In this document: piece after piece, positions 33,463 to 45,482 of the stretch
How the letters are laid out: every line of letters begins with the position of its first letter
How positions within the stretch are numbered: the stretch's first letter is position 1
From: Owenia fusiformis
Taxonomy: Eukaryota; Annelida; Polychaeta; Sabellida; Oweniidae
Length of the DNA: 64,000 nt
Assembly: GCA_903813345.2 (NCBI GenBank)
Contig: CAIIXF020000011.1
Coordinates: 1,572,571 to 1,636,570 of the forward strand
Direction of reading: 5' to 3'
Notes under the pieces: model-generated
Told to the model about the DNA's origin: nothing
What the model saw: only the letters and a program-made list of their open reading frames with translations
Databases searched by the model: none
Position numbers and translations under genes: made by a program

Positions 33463-34497
33463 TTACACTTTCGTATAGCTAATGTATAACCAAGATCTGA
33501 CAATATCTTCAAAAATGGCATAGATTGTACATCTTTGCCTGAATTCAAACTCTTCTTCCACTTCACTGGGTTTCCTATTGACCACAAATGGCCGATCATC
33601 AACGTATTGCATTGTGCATATTTGGAGGGATCTCAAGTATGAGGTAACCACCATCCCGAGTGACTGATGATATACATACGGACTCAATTTCCAACCAGAT
33701 GGGATAGTTCTATATACCATGACCCACTCCCCAAACACAATCCCAAAATACATTTGAGAACTCTCAGACAGCAGGACATGGTCATATCCACTTTTATCGT
33801 CACAGCTAAACAATACAGCACCCCTATCGACCATTCTTGGCACCTCCCTAAGTTTTTCTAACGTAAAAGGCATGTCCCTCATCCATAAATTGATATAACG
33901 GTCATCGTGGCATAAACGTGGTTTTGACGGTTCCACTAACAAAGGCATGGCAACATGTGGCATTTGGCATTCCCCAAGCCTTCCCAGAAGTTTAATAGCA
34001 CCCGTTTTTATTTTATCTTCCAATGTTTTAGCTATAAAATCCACAAACGGTATACAACTTTCAGCATTTCTTAAGAAATTTCTTGGGGGTGTATCACTAT
34101 CATATGCTTTCCCCTTGAAAGAGCCCTTAAAGTGTACAAAGTATTCTGAAATGTCCACTCCATTACACAACCAGTTCATAATATTCGGATCATTCCCCTG
34201 ATAATCTATAAAGAGATTTTCCCATTTCTTTCTAAACACTAAGCTGTGTAACCTCCCTGCCACAAACTATTTAGGATCCCAAATAGGCAACTTACTATAT
34301 TCAAACTGGCTGACATAGCCATCTATAACATTTTCTGCAGATGGTAAATGCTCACGAACTATGCGTGGAGAAATCTCATCACCATTCGAAAGTTTGGTTG
34401 ATTCTGACGAATTTCTTATATCCACTAAACCAGGATGGAAATTAGCCTCTAACTCCCATTGAGGTACACATCCTCTGCTAAACGAACTTGAATCACT
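33463..34497 (-). pseudogene. Reverse transcriptase of the DIRS-order element
   Basis: Begins at a likely acceptor (cctgtag) at 34497, reads SDSSSFSRGCVPQWELEANF, passes a TAG at 34267-34269, and continues to the catalytic core. Visible are motif A FSCDDKSGYDHV, TIPSGWKLSPYVYHQSLG, and motif C YVDD (in TMQYVDDRPFV). After that the frame shifts to 33315-33602 (thumb, LKILSDLGYTLAIRKC and CLGYLG). Homology to DIRS/Ngaro reverse transcriptases is by motif pattern only. The stop and frameshifts make it inactive as it stands, unless the TAG is a programmed Gag-Pol boundary. Confidence 0.75.
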
Positions 34498-34812
34498 CTA
34501 CAGGAAATTAGTCAGACATCACTCACCCTCGAATGATAATGAAATTTCTACACACATAGTCCGCGTGAAATAATTTCACTAAGGATCAGTGTCCCATGGA
34601 CTATACATGTAGTAACTTCAAGATATAACTATATACAACTAACAAAGTAAACGGTATGCCTTTAACAAATCAGTCGATCTGAGTATTTGGACGCATACTT
34701 TGATACCCCCTCAAAAAGACCATGGTCCTTATGCTTTGTCTTCTTTGCCAGTTCAGTCAGATCGTACAATCTTGAAATCAATTCAGAGGTGTTAACTTCC
34801 TTCTGCATACAC

Positions 34813-34976
34813 CTTCTTCTCCTTTTTCTCCTTCTCCTTGCCCTCCAGTTCTTCTATCCTTCTATCTTTCTCTTCAACGATGCTAGATCATTGTCTGCAG
34901 ACGGTGGCGTCTCCATTCTTGACGTCTTGCTAGACCCCGCCGACGTACCTGGAGTCGCCTTTGTCTTTGCTGCTAC
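34813..34976 (-). CDS. Gag-like ORF, exon 4, one frameshift
   Basis: Acceptor gttatag, then VAAKTKATPGTSAGSSKTSR and a lysine/glutamate coiled coil ending EKEKKEKK. The frame changes by one base inside the coiled coil. A donor gtgtat follows; without it the second frame stops at 34792-34794. The next exon would begin at 34497 with agtgatt. Confidence 0.4.
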
Positions 34977-35206
34977 CTATAACACATTGAAAAATGAATT
35001 AACATAACCCCTCACAACCTCAACATATTTGAATAAACTCACATTACTCATGTATGATGTTTTGAAACGTGTGCACGATACACAAATTATCTCCCTTTGC
35101 CACTTATCATTCTAACAAAAACTAATCTATACATTGTACAGTCTACGTAAACGTACACATGTGATGTTCTTTGACTATGTACATATCAATTTCTATTCTC
35201 ACTCAC

Positions 35207-35361
35207 CGAGATCTTCTGTCCCTTGGGCTGACCTTTATCGTTAGCCAATAACACCGCTATATTAATAGCATTCTTCTGTTCCGCTTCCGTTGCTGTCGGT
35301 TTCCCCGCCATTGCCAACAGTTCACCCAACCCTGGTTCCTCACAAAGATTATTCCAGTTTT
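35207..35361 (-). CDS. Gag-like ORF, exon 3
   Basis: Acceptor atttgtag, ENWNNLCEEPGLGELLAMAG onward to GQPKGQKIS, donor gtgagt. Enters in phase 1, leaves in phase 0. The phase match on both sides supports real splicing. Confidence 0.55.
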
Positions 35362-35684
35362 CTACAAATAACAATAACTCAGTATCCTATAACGTAGACT
35401 ACACCTTCATTGCACAATAGTGATGTGTAAACGTTGTAGACAACCAAATAAAATAAATACTAAAACCAAACATATGCGTCTGACTACACCATCATGCTAC
35501 TGGTAGAACGTTCAAATCAAGCAACAAATCAAAACAACGTACAATTCCTCATGATAACATTTCAACTAACAAACAAAATTTTTCCGAAGAAATCTTTTCA
35601 GCTCATCATAGGTATGGGAAGCGAGTATACACCCGTACTCTAATATATCTCACTGTCATCCTTTATGTATTCAAGTAGTCTTAC

Positions 35685-35835
35685 CTTCCAACTGCGCCAT
35701 TGTCATGGAGTGTACGTCAACTCCGCCTTTCTTAACCACTTCTGGTTCCACATCCCTCACCCACTTTATCGAGGTGCACAATAAATCCGCCCGAATTTCA
35801 TGCCTGTCTTTCAGTATTGTATCCTTTGCCATTCT
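35685..35835 (-). CDS. Gag-like ORF, exon 2
   Basis: Acceptor atttgcag, then RMAKDTILKDRHEIRADLLC and on to VHSMTMAQLEG, donor gtaaga. Enters in phase 0, leaves in phase 1. The internal methionine at 35832 could be the start if exon 1 is non-coding. Confidence 0.55.
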
Positions 35836-36010
35836 CTGCAAATATATTTCAAAGTTATGTTTTACCCGGTATTTCATCCTAAACATCACAATTCTATTCT
35901 TCCATTGTGATATCTAAATATACAAGTCGTATACATCTGCCAAATAAGCTTTATGTTCAGGTTCCATGTATAAAATCTAAGAATATCTAACGATAACCAA
36001 GCAAACTTAC

Positions 36011-36088
36011 CAATATCACAATCTTAAGCTTTCCTACGAAATCATGAAACTCGTGTATCAGCGTGCCAAACATTCGTGTCTCATTCAT
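36011..36088 (-). CDS. Gag-like ORF, exon 1
   Basis: Starts ATG at 36088 and reads MNETRMFGTLIHEFHDFVGK then LKIVIL, 26 codons, followed by the donor gtaagt. Joins in phase 0 to the exon at 35835. Not recognised by sequence; called Gag-like from its place upstream of reverse transcriptase. Confidence 0.5.
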
Positions 36089-36439
36089 TGAATTTACTCA
36101 CTCATGCCAATTACTATATATGAATGAATACTCCCCTCCAACCAATGAGAGTCGTTCCTTTTGTGCGCAATAATTACTCAATCAACTCAACTCAACTCAA
36201 CTCAATCAACCCGATAAGTCCTTGAGATTTACACCACAATATTGACCTCGTATTATAACGCAAACAACCCATCCATGCGTGTAAATACCAAAATATTATG
36301 TCGTCCCAATTTAGCAAATTACGCACCCAAGAACAATGCACGATCTTCAAGTTCGTGCCATTATCATTGTTGCCTCAAAGCATAATAACTCTCTCTCAAA
36401 TTCCAAACATTGTGCCCTTATGCACCTATTCGCTATGTC

Positions 36440-36850
36440 CTTACCAAACTGATAACATATCTACCCTCCCAAAGGGTGGATGCCCTTATGCATCTCTTAG
36501 CTATGACCTTTCCATGATTCAAGCTTCCCAAATGCAATATCGCCCCCAAGGCATATATCTCTCCACACTCCCAAAGCGTGTTCAACCTAGAATGCCCCTT
36601 ATGGCCTCTAAAAGTCCATGCATGCTTCCCAAAAGCAATATCGCCCCCAAGGCATAAATCTCTACACACTCCCAAAGCGTGTTCGACCAAGAGTGCCCCT
36701 TATGGCCTCTAAAATTCAATGCATGCTTCCCAAAAGCAATATCGCCCCCAAGGCATATATCTCTACACACTCCCAAAGCGTGTTCAACCTAGAATGCCCC
36801 TTATGGCCTCTAAAAGTCCATGCGTGCTTCCCAAAAGCACGGAGGGCCGT
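36440..36850 (-). repeat. 101-bp tandem repeat in the element leader
   Basis: Phrase gcaatatcgcccccaaggca at about 36534, 36635 and 36736, with partial units on both sides. Lies between the A1 repeat and the first Gag-like exon, where a promoter would be expected. ORFs on both strands here are repeat artefacts. Confidence 0.8.
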
Positions 36851-36910
36851 CATACCCTCAAAATAAATTTTACTCACCAAGCCGCCTGGAGTACGTCCTT
36901 CACGTTCCAA

Positions 36911-36963
36911 AAATTACTCGATACTGATTGTACTTGGTTTTCATATAGATGTCACTGTGGATA
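36911..36963 (-). repeat. A1 terminal repeat (53 bp)
   Basis: 5' end of the DIRS-order element on the minus strand; identical to A2 at 21721-21773. It ends about 20 bp from the tRNA-SINE head at 36983. Confidence 0.85.
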
Positions 36964-37031
36964 TGTTCTGACACCTAAGCAGAGTAGCCTCGTGGCGTAG
37001 AGAGACTGCTTTGCGGTTGAACGTCCGGAGG

Positions 37032-39337
37032 CAGGCCCGTAAGACACTTTTCTCCAAGGGGGTGCGGTTTTAACTAAAGAGAAAATAAAGTTGTCAATTT
37101 CTTGCCGCGTAATTCAAATTGCGTAAGTCAAAGGGGGGGGGGGGGGGGTCGGTTACTTCCCATATTTTGTAGTATTTTATTGTTTTCGTATTGTTTTTAG
37201 ACTAAATATTGTATGAGCAATTTGGAGAAACACTGGAATAGGGGGAGGGTGTACTAGAAGGGCATAAATGCCCGAGAACTTTTAACAGTTCAAGATCACA
37301 TTCAGTGATTTCTGGACCCTTTCAAGGTGTTTTAATTGAAGAAATAGAACAAATTTATAAGAAATTCAGATTTTTTCAATTATTTTCTTCTTAGGGGAGC
37401 AGCAAGGAAAATTTTACTAATTCAAGATGCTGTCGGGTTAATTCTGAGCACTTTTAATGTGTTTGAGTAAATGAATGCTTTAATTTTTGGGGTGGGCTGC
37501 CAGAAATTTTTATGTTTTTATGATTTCATTATGTCCTGGTGACTTCTAGGCAATTTTAAAGTGTTTAAAATTAACAAATGCAGCTTCCAAACTTGTGAGG
37601 AGTGACCCACTCCCCCTAGAAAATTTTACACTTTTGAGAAAGCCATTTGGTGCTTTCTGGGCACTTTTAAAGTGAATGTGCCAATACATTTTTTTTTTTC
37701 AAATTTTTTTTTGGGATGTCAAAGAGAATGAGAGGGTGAAGTGGGATGGAGTGCCAGAGGGGGAGCAAGGGGTTGTCCCCAAGAAACAATGACCATATCA
37801 AGGTGCCATTTGATCATGTCTGGGCACTTTAAAAATGTCTGAAACAATACATGAAATTCAAAATTTTCTCAATTGTTTCGTGGGGGATGTGAGGGGTGGC
37901 CAACTCTTCTAGAAAATTTTACAATTTTAAGATGATATTTGGTGCTTCTGGGCACTTTTAAAGTGTATGAGTCAATCGAAAAGAAATTGAAAAACTATTA
38001 CATTTTTTCAATTATTGGGGGTGTCAAAGGGGGATGCCAGAGGGGGAGGTGGGATTAGGGTGCCAGAGGGGGAGCAAGTGTTTTCCCCCATATCTGCCCC
38101 CAGAAACATTTACCATATCAAGGTGCTATTTGATGAAGTCTGGGCACTTTAAAAGTGTCTGAGACAATGCATGAAATAAATTCAGAATTTATGTCAATTG
38201 TTTTGTGGGGGATGTGAAGGGTGGCCTACTTCCCTGGAAATTCTACAATTTTAAGATGCTATTTGGTGCTTTCTGGGCACTTTCGAAGTGTATGACTCAA
38301 TAAAAAATTTGAAAAAATCAAACAATATTTTGGGGGATGTCAAAGGGGGAGAGTGTGCCAGAGGGGGAGGTGGGGTGGTAATGCAAGAGGACGGGTAAGT
38401 GTTAGTCTCCAAGAATCATTGACTATATCAAGGAGCTATTTGATGATGTCTGGGCACTTTACATGTGTCTGAGACAGTGACGTAGCGTCATATACGCATA
38501 AAACGCCATATCGTACTCTCAACGTTTAGAGAAAAGTGACTTTTTGATATTGAAATGACCCACGTTTAATGTTCTGAAGTAATGGCCTAACATTTTATTA
38601 ATCCATATTATTTTTTCGTAGTCGGAATTTCACATTTTAAAACGCCCCAGAACGCTTCAAATGCAATCTAATTTTTTCAAATTTTCTTGGGCTTCGCTCA
38701 CTCGTGACGTACACTCATAAAATACCCACGCTACGCCACTGGAGATGATACATAAAATAAATTCAGAACTTTTCGATTGTTTTGTTTTGGGTGTGAGGGG
38801 TGGCCCACTCCCCCTAGAAAATTTTACAATTTTAAAACACTATTTAGTGCTCTCTGGGCACTTTCAAAGTGTATGAGTCAATTAAAAAATTGAGAAAATC
38901 ACATCAATTTTTTGGAGGGGTGTCCAGGGGGGTGAGGGTGCCAGAGGGGGAGGTGGGGTGGGATAGGGATCCCGAAGGGGAGCAAGTGTTAGTCCCCTAG
39001 AAACATTGACTATATGAAAAAGCTATGTGATGATGTCTGGGCATTTGGGCACTTTAAAAGTGTCTGAGACAATACATAAAATAAATTCAGAACTTTTCCA
39101 TTGTATTGAGGGGGGTGTGAGGGGAGGCCCACTCCCTCTAGAAAATTTTACAATTTGAAGATGCCATTTGATGCTTTCTGGGCACTTTAAAAGTGTATGA
39201 GATGATGAAAAAAAAAAATACAAAAAAATATTTTTCAAAAAAAAGTTTTTTTAATTAAAAATTAAAATTAAAAATTTTGGGGGGTGTCAAAGGGGGGTGC
39301 GGTCGCACCCATCGCACCCCCCCATCTGACGGGCCTG
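37032..39337. mobile_element. 2.3-kb CAGGCC-family element with tandem core
   Basis: Perfect 9-bp ends CAGGCCCGT and ACGGGCCTG, flanked by 5-bp GGAGG (37027-37031 and 39338-39342). The interior is a tandem of about 325 bp units (gaggggtggcc near 37886, 38216, 38795 and 39118) with shared phrases tttctgggcacttttaaagt and gtctgagacaatacat. No ORF of note. Confidence 0.75.
38475..38741. mobile_element. 267-bp MITE nested in the 2.3-kb element
   Basis: Ends cagtgacgtagcgt and acgctacgccactg, flanked by GAGA on both sides. It explains why one tandem unit is 580 bp instead of about 325. Confidence 0.75.
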
Positions 39338-39770
39338 GGAGGGATGCGGAGGTCCCGCGTTCGAGCCCCAGGTACGGAGTCGTTGATCATTGCACTACAG
39401 GACACCCGGTCCGAAGGTCCAACCGTATACCGGCCCTTGGCTAGGGTTGGTTCTCTGACCGCTCTTGTCGGAGACAGATTGTGAGACTGTGGTTGGTTCC
39501 TCCACTGACGTGCTTAAGTAGACGCCGGGAGTCATACAGTATGGTAGCGGGCCCCCACCAAGGGCAGTAGTGGAACGATGCGAATCGGTCCCAGTATGGT
39601 TGCCTTGCAACTGAAGAGACTCGAGGAAATCATGCCATTCGCTGTGACCCAGAAAAGACTTTTGCTTCGTGATACAATCATTTTCGTTTAATTTATCTAA
39701 TCAAAATCAAATAAAGTCATAGCCTCTATACTCCTCAAATATTTGCCCTCCTACACTTCTAACATGACAA

Positions 39771-39892
39771 AGCATTAACATGCAAATTGCTCGTACCTGC
39801 CATTGGCCAGATGCCGACCACAGAACACCGAACACAAAAAGTTGGAAACTAAAACATTATCACCACTTCTACTGGTGACATAAGCGCCAGTG
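39771..39892 (-). mobile_element. GTCACCAC-family MITE
   Basis: Reverse orientation: agcattaacatgcaaattgc at the left, ccacttctactggtgacata at the right. Confidence 0.65.
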
Positions 39893-40140
39893 ACTCAAAA
39901 ACATTAGGTCACTAATTTAGTTTAATTAAGAGTAACCTAAGTGCTAACAAAAAAGCGTAGGCAAATGTTGATAGAAATATTTTTAAATAAAGATGGCATG
40001 GTAATAGCCGGATCTGTGTTTATTAGAGCAAAAAGATAAAACTGGATTCTGTAGGTGCTGCCATCTTTATATCGGCCCAGAACCTATGCAAAAAAAGCCT
40101 AATGGGAACCCCTTTTCTTACTTTCGGAAATGGATGAATT

Positions 40141-40770
40141 TACAGGGTGTCCCGAAAGTATGCCCCCCCCCTAGGCAGACATATTCCAGTGTCCTCATAG
40201 TATGTGTCATATATCATTTTAAAGCTTATCCAAAATTACATTGATTTGCCAAGTATCATGGTTGAACTCCCAAATGAGAAAAAGTTACAGTAATTTTAAA
40301 ATTTAGTGTTTTGTCAAAATAAAGTTCAATTTTACACCACATTACTAGTCAATTTGTCCCCCTTGGCCATGTGTTAATAGCAGCAATTATTTTCAGATAT
40401 GACCTTAAAAGCCCTTCAAATAGGGGTATGGGATTTTATAACCCTCTTAAAACCTGTTAAGGGACTTTCCTTTCCTACCCTCACCACTCTCTTTTTCCAA
40501 CTCAATATCCCTCCGACCCGAAAAGAATTGCTGCTGTTAAAATGGCCTAGGAGGACACATTGACTAGTGATTTGGTGTAAAATTGAACTTAATTTTGACC
40601 AAACACTAAATTTTGAAATGCCTGTAATTTTTTCACATTTGAGAGTTGAACCATGATACTTGGCGAATCAATGTAACTTTGGATAAGCTTTCAAATGATA
40701 TATAACACATACTATGACGACACTGGTATATGTCTGCCTAGGGGGCCCCATACTTTCGGGACACCCTGTA
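40141..40770. mobile_element. Mariner-like MITE with long inverted arms
   Basis: Ends TACAGGGTGTCCCGAAAGTA and tactttcgggacaccctgta, with arms of about 250 bp in inverted orientation and TA at both ends, as expected for Tc1/mariner. No transposase. Confidence 0.75.
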
Positions 40771-40847
40771 CTTGTTTAGACTCTATAAACTAGATTTCTG
40801 AAATAATGACGGTTTGTAATTACATATGTATCTCTATGTGACATAGA

Positions 40848-40965
40848 TAAGGGTTATTTACTGGGAGGTTTTGGATACAGTGTTTATCCCAAGGTTAATA
40901 TATCTCTAGAGGGACCGAGGGAGATACACATATTTCCCGAGGGATAAACCCTGTATCGTAATTGA
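40848..40965. mobile_element. MITE fragment related to 5228-5345
   Basis: Contains ggttttggatacagtgttta, gggagatacacatatttccc and gataaaccctgtatc. Confidence 0.5.
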
Positions 40966-41142
40966 GCGTACCATACCTACTGAGGCTCTAAGGACATTAT
41001 ATCTCATAAAGTTGCAAAATTAAAACACGTACAGTACTTAAAAATTCTTTCTAAATATCATGCAATTTTTTACCATTTTGAGAACTTTTCAAGAGATTTA
41101 GGCACCAAAATTATCAAATTTGAAACCCTTGGAATGTTTAAC

Positions 41143-41252
41143 AATGCATTTACATGCAAAATGTCACCACCTGAATTTGTTACACAGCAAACTCTATCCA
41201 CAAAAAAAATTGGGAGACTATAAAAATATGTCACCTCTGCTGGTGGGAACAT
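41143..41252 (-). mobile_element. GTCACCAC-family MITE
   Basis: Reads gcatttacatgcaaaatgtc, then accacctgaatttgttacac, and ends atgtcacctctgctggtggg. Confidence 0.65.
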
Positions 41253-41327
41253 AAAAACAGGACGCCACTTGACATGCTTGACAAAATCTGACTACGGCCT
41301 GCAATCCCTATGCATTTCCACATTTAC

Positions 41328-41855
41328 TAGGGATGGGACGGTTCGTTTCGGTTCGGTTCGGTTTTTCGGATCATCAGCCGTCGGTTCGGTTTTTTCAGTT
41401 CGGTTCATTCATTTTAAGGATTTGTATTGATTGACATGATTAGCTGCTTTGTCTCTCAATTATGCCACGTTATAACAATATTTTATAGATGGAATTTTAT
41501 GTTATAGTATTTCATGAACAATACATATTATTTAGAATACACGACTAAAGAATATAGTACCAGGGACCACATGATTGATTACTGAGGGATACGAATACGC
41601 GGATACGAAACGAATCTAGTAAACGAGTGAGCTAGCAACAGACAAGACAGACAAGGTCTGAAGGTAGGGACTAGGAATATCAAAAATGTTGCTGTAAAAC
41701 AGTGTTTTTAACTGTTTTTTTGATACTTGACCAATGAAATATTAATCCGAAAACGATCCGAAAAGCTGATCCGAAAGTTGGGCCGTGATCCGAAAACCGA
41801 TCCGAAGGCTATGAACCGCGGTTTTTCGGTATTTCGGTTATCCGTCCCACCCCTA
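41328..41855. mobile_element. hAT-type MITE with 8-bp TSD
   Basis: Ends TAGGGATGGGACGG and CCGTCCCACCCCTA, flanked by the identical 8-mer ACATTTAC (41320-41327 and 41856-41863). Internal cggttcggttcgg repeats. 528 bp, no transposase. Confidence 0.85.
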
Positions 41856-42674
41856 ACATTTACAACACAAACACCTGTTTTACTATTTTACTTTAAGAAT
41901 ATTATATTCTTTATTTATATTATTTATACACAAGTTCATTCATAATGATAAATATAAAAATGTCTGATAAAGTGTTTCTTTTTACAGTTGCACATGATTT
42001 GTTAGGAGTCCAGTGGCGGCCATATTGTTTGTAAAATGTCTCTATGGTGACTGGAATGCTATTCTATTGTTTACTGTTGCTCTATGACATCATACATTCT
42101 GAAACCAAAAAATGAAAAAACAGATCGTACATTTTTTAACCCATATTGTCATGGACCTGAAGATATGGACTCTAGGAATCTTGTCTCAGTCTCATTTTGC
42201 TGCTTAGCCCTGTAGTATTCATGCACATAACCAACGATTTATACAAAATGGCGTTGGGTCATAAGTCATGAAAACTACAGTGCCTCTAGTGGCAAATATA
42301 GGCTGAGGCCATTTGTTCAATGGAAGTCTCATATACATTTCTTCAGTTCCATAATATCCAGAGGGAAATATAATTCTATTCTGTTCCCTTTTGCAAAATG
42401 TATAGGTTGCCCAGAGAAAATCATAAAAAGGTGAAAATGTAACTGGCACTTATACTTTTTTTCATTCATCAATACTTTTCATTTACATATCTTGGCTTGA
42501 CATTTACTTTTTTGCACCAACATGAAAATAAATGGCAAACTTTCAACAATGTTTTCCAATTTTTTGGGAGAGTTATCACTGTTAACTACCCCTCTTTGAA
42601 AATTGAACACAAAGCCTGTTGGGAACTTACCTTCTTCATATGATACACCACATTCACACCTCCTTTGCTGTCTG

Positions 42675-44776
<2,102 letters not shown>

Positions 44777-45398
44777 TTTGAAACTTTCGGAAAGGGCCTT
44801 ATGCGCATGCGCTTAGTAGATTGATGGTAGAATCCATTTATTATATAGGGGTGTTTTGGAAAACAAGTTTGTATTTTTAATTAGCAGAATATTAAATAAA
44901 TATATTTCATAGCTAATGCAATACTCAGTAGCTAAAATGAGTATTTAAAAATAAAAAAATATTTTCATGGTACCATTTGATAAGTTTTGATGCTATGAGA
45001 GAAATCCAATAAGTAGCAAATTATCCTAGCACCCCTCGTCTTGTTGCTACTGTACAGTTGCATGTAAATAAATGGCCTCTGAAAATTTTCTAAATCTATA
45101 AGTAAATACACAAATATGTGACTCTTAAAGAACATAAATGATAAATTATAAACAGGATTATGTATGAACAACGGAAGAATACTTTTGGCCGTCTTTTATA
45201 TTCAAAAAATGTCACCTTATTTATAAACAGTAATTTCTGAAAGCACACACGAAAAATAAATAAAATGAAACTTTTCAACTGAGTGACAGTCTTGATCTGA
45301 AGTTTTCTTAGAATCTCATAATATCCCTCAATATGGGATCAAAATAAGAATACCATGACTTTACGAAACAAACTCACAGTGAAATAAATCAACTTACA
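44777..45398. promoter_or_regulatory. Shared upstream region of two divergent genes
   Basis: The start codons of TMEM258 (minus) and the inferred first exon of the KIAA2012-like gene (plus) point away from each other over this interval. A palindromic gcgcatgcgc at 44802-44811 is close to the TMEM258 start. No TATA box was assigned. Inference from gene layout only. Confidence 0.35.
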
Positions 45399-45482
45399 AT
45401 GTTGAGTCAACTCGCGAAAGGCGAAGGAACTTGGAATGGAGCGTTGGATTTTGAACGACCAACTCAGAGTCTTAGCCCAAGG
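45399..45482 (+). CDS. KIAA2012-like candidate first exon
   Basis: ATG opens MLSQLAKGEGTWNGALDFER PTQSLSPR, then donor gtaggt; phase 0 matches the next exon. No independent support for the start codon. Confidence 0.4.

Larger units (their letters stand above)
21482..36963 (-). mobile_element. DIRS-order (Ngaro/PAT-like) retrotransposon, decayed and interrupted
   Basis: On the minus strand the order is: terminal A repeat (36911-36963), a tandem-repeat leader, a Gag-like gene in several exons, reverse transcriptase with YVDD, RNase H, tyrosine recombinase, then B (21774-21839), A again (21721-21773) and B again (21482-21547). An A...B-A-B layout is the split direct repeat typical of PAT and Ngaro elements, and a tyrosine recombinase instead of an integrase defines the DIRS order. 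Genes carry frameshifts and stops. The recombinase is cut by a 9-kb insertion at 22433-31388, so the element itself is about 6.5 kb. Confidence 0.8.
36983..39640 (+). mobile_element. tRNA-derived SINE, split by a 2.3-kb insertion
   Basis: Head 36983-37031 has an A box (tggcgtagagag) and the rest resumes at 39338 with a B box (gcgttcgagcccc), followed by about 250 bp of body to near 39640. Joining the halves across one GGAGG copy gives a tRNA-like head of normal length. The 3' end of the SINE is not certain. Confidence 0.65.

Noticed and set aside
34687-35007. 106-codon plus-strand ORF with hydrophobic leucine run
   Set aside because: Antisense of the Gag-like coiled-coil exon.
36298-36910. 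Several overlapping ORFs on both strands
   Set aside because: Created by the 101-bp tandem repeat of the element leader.
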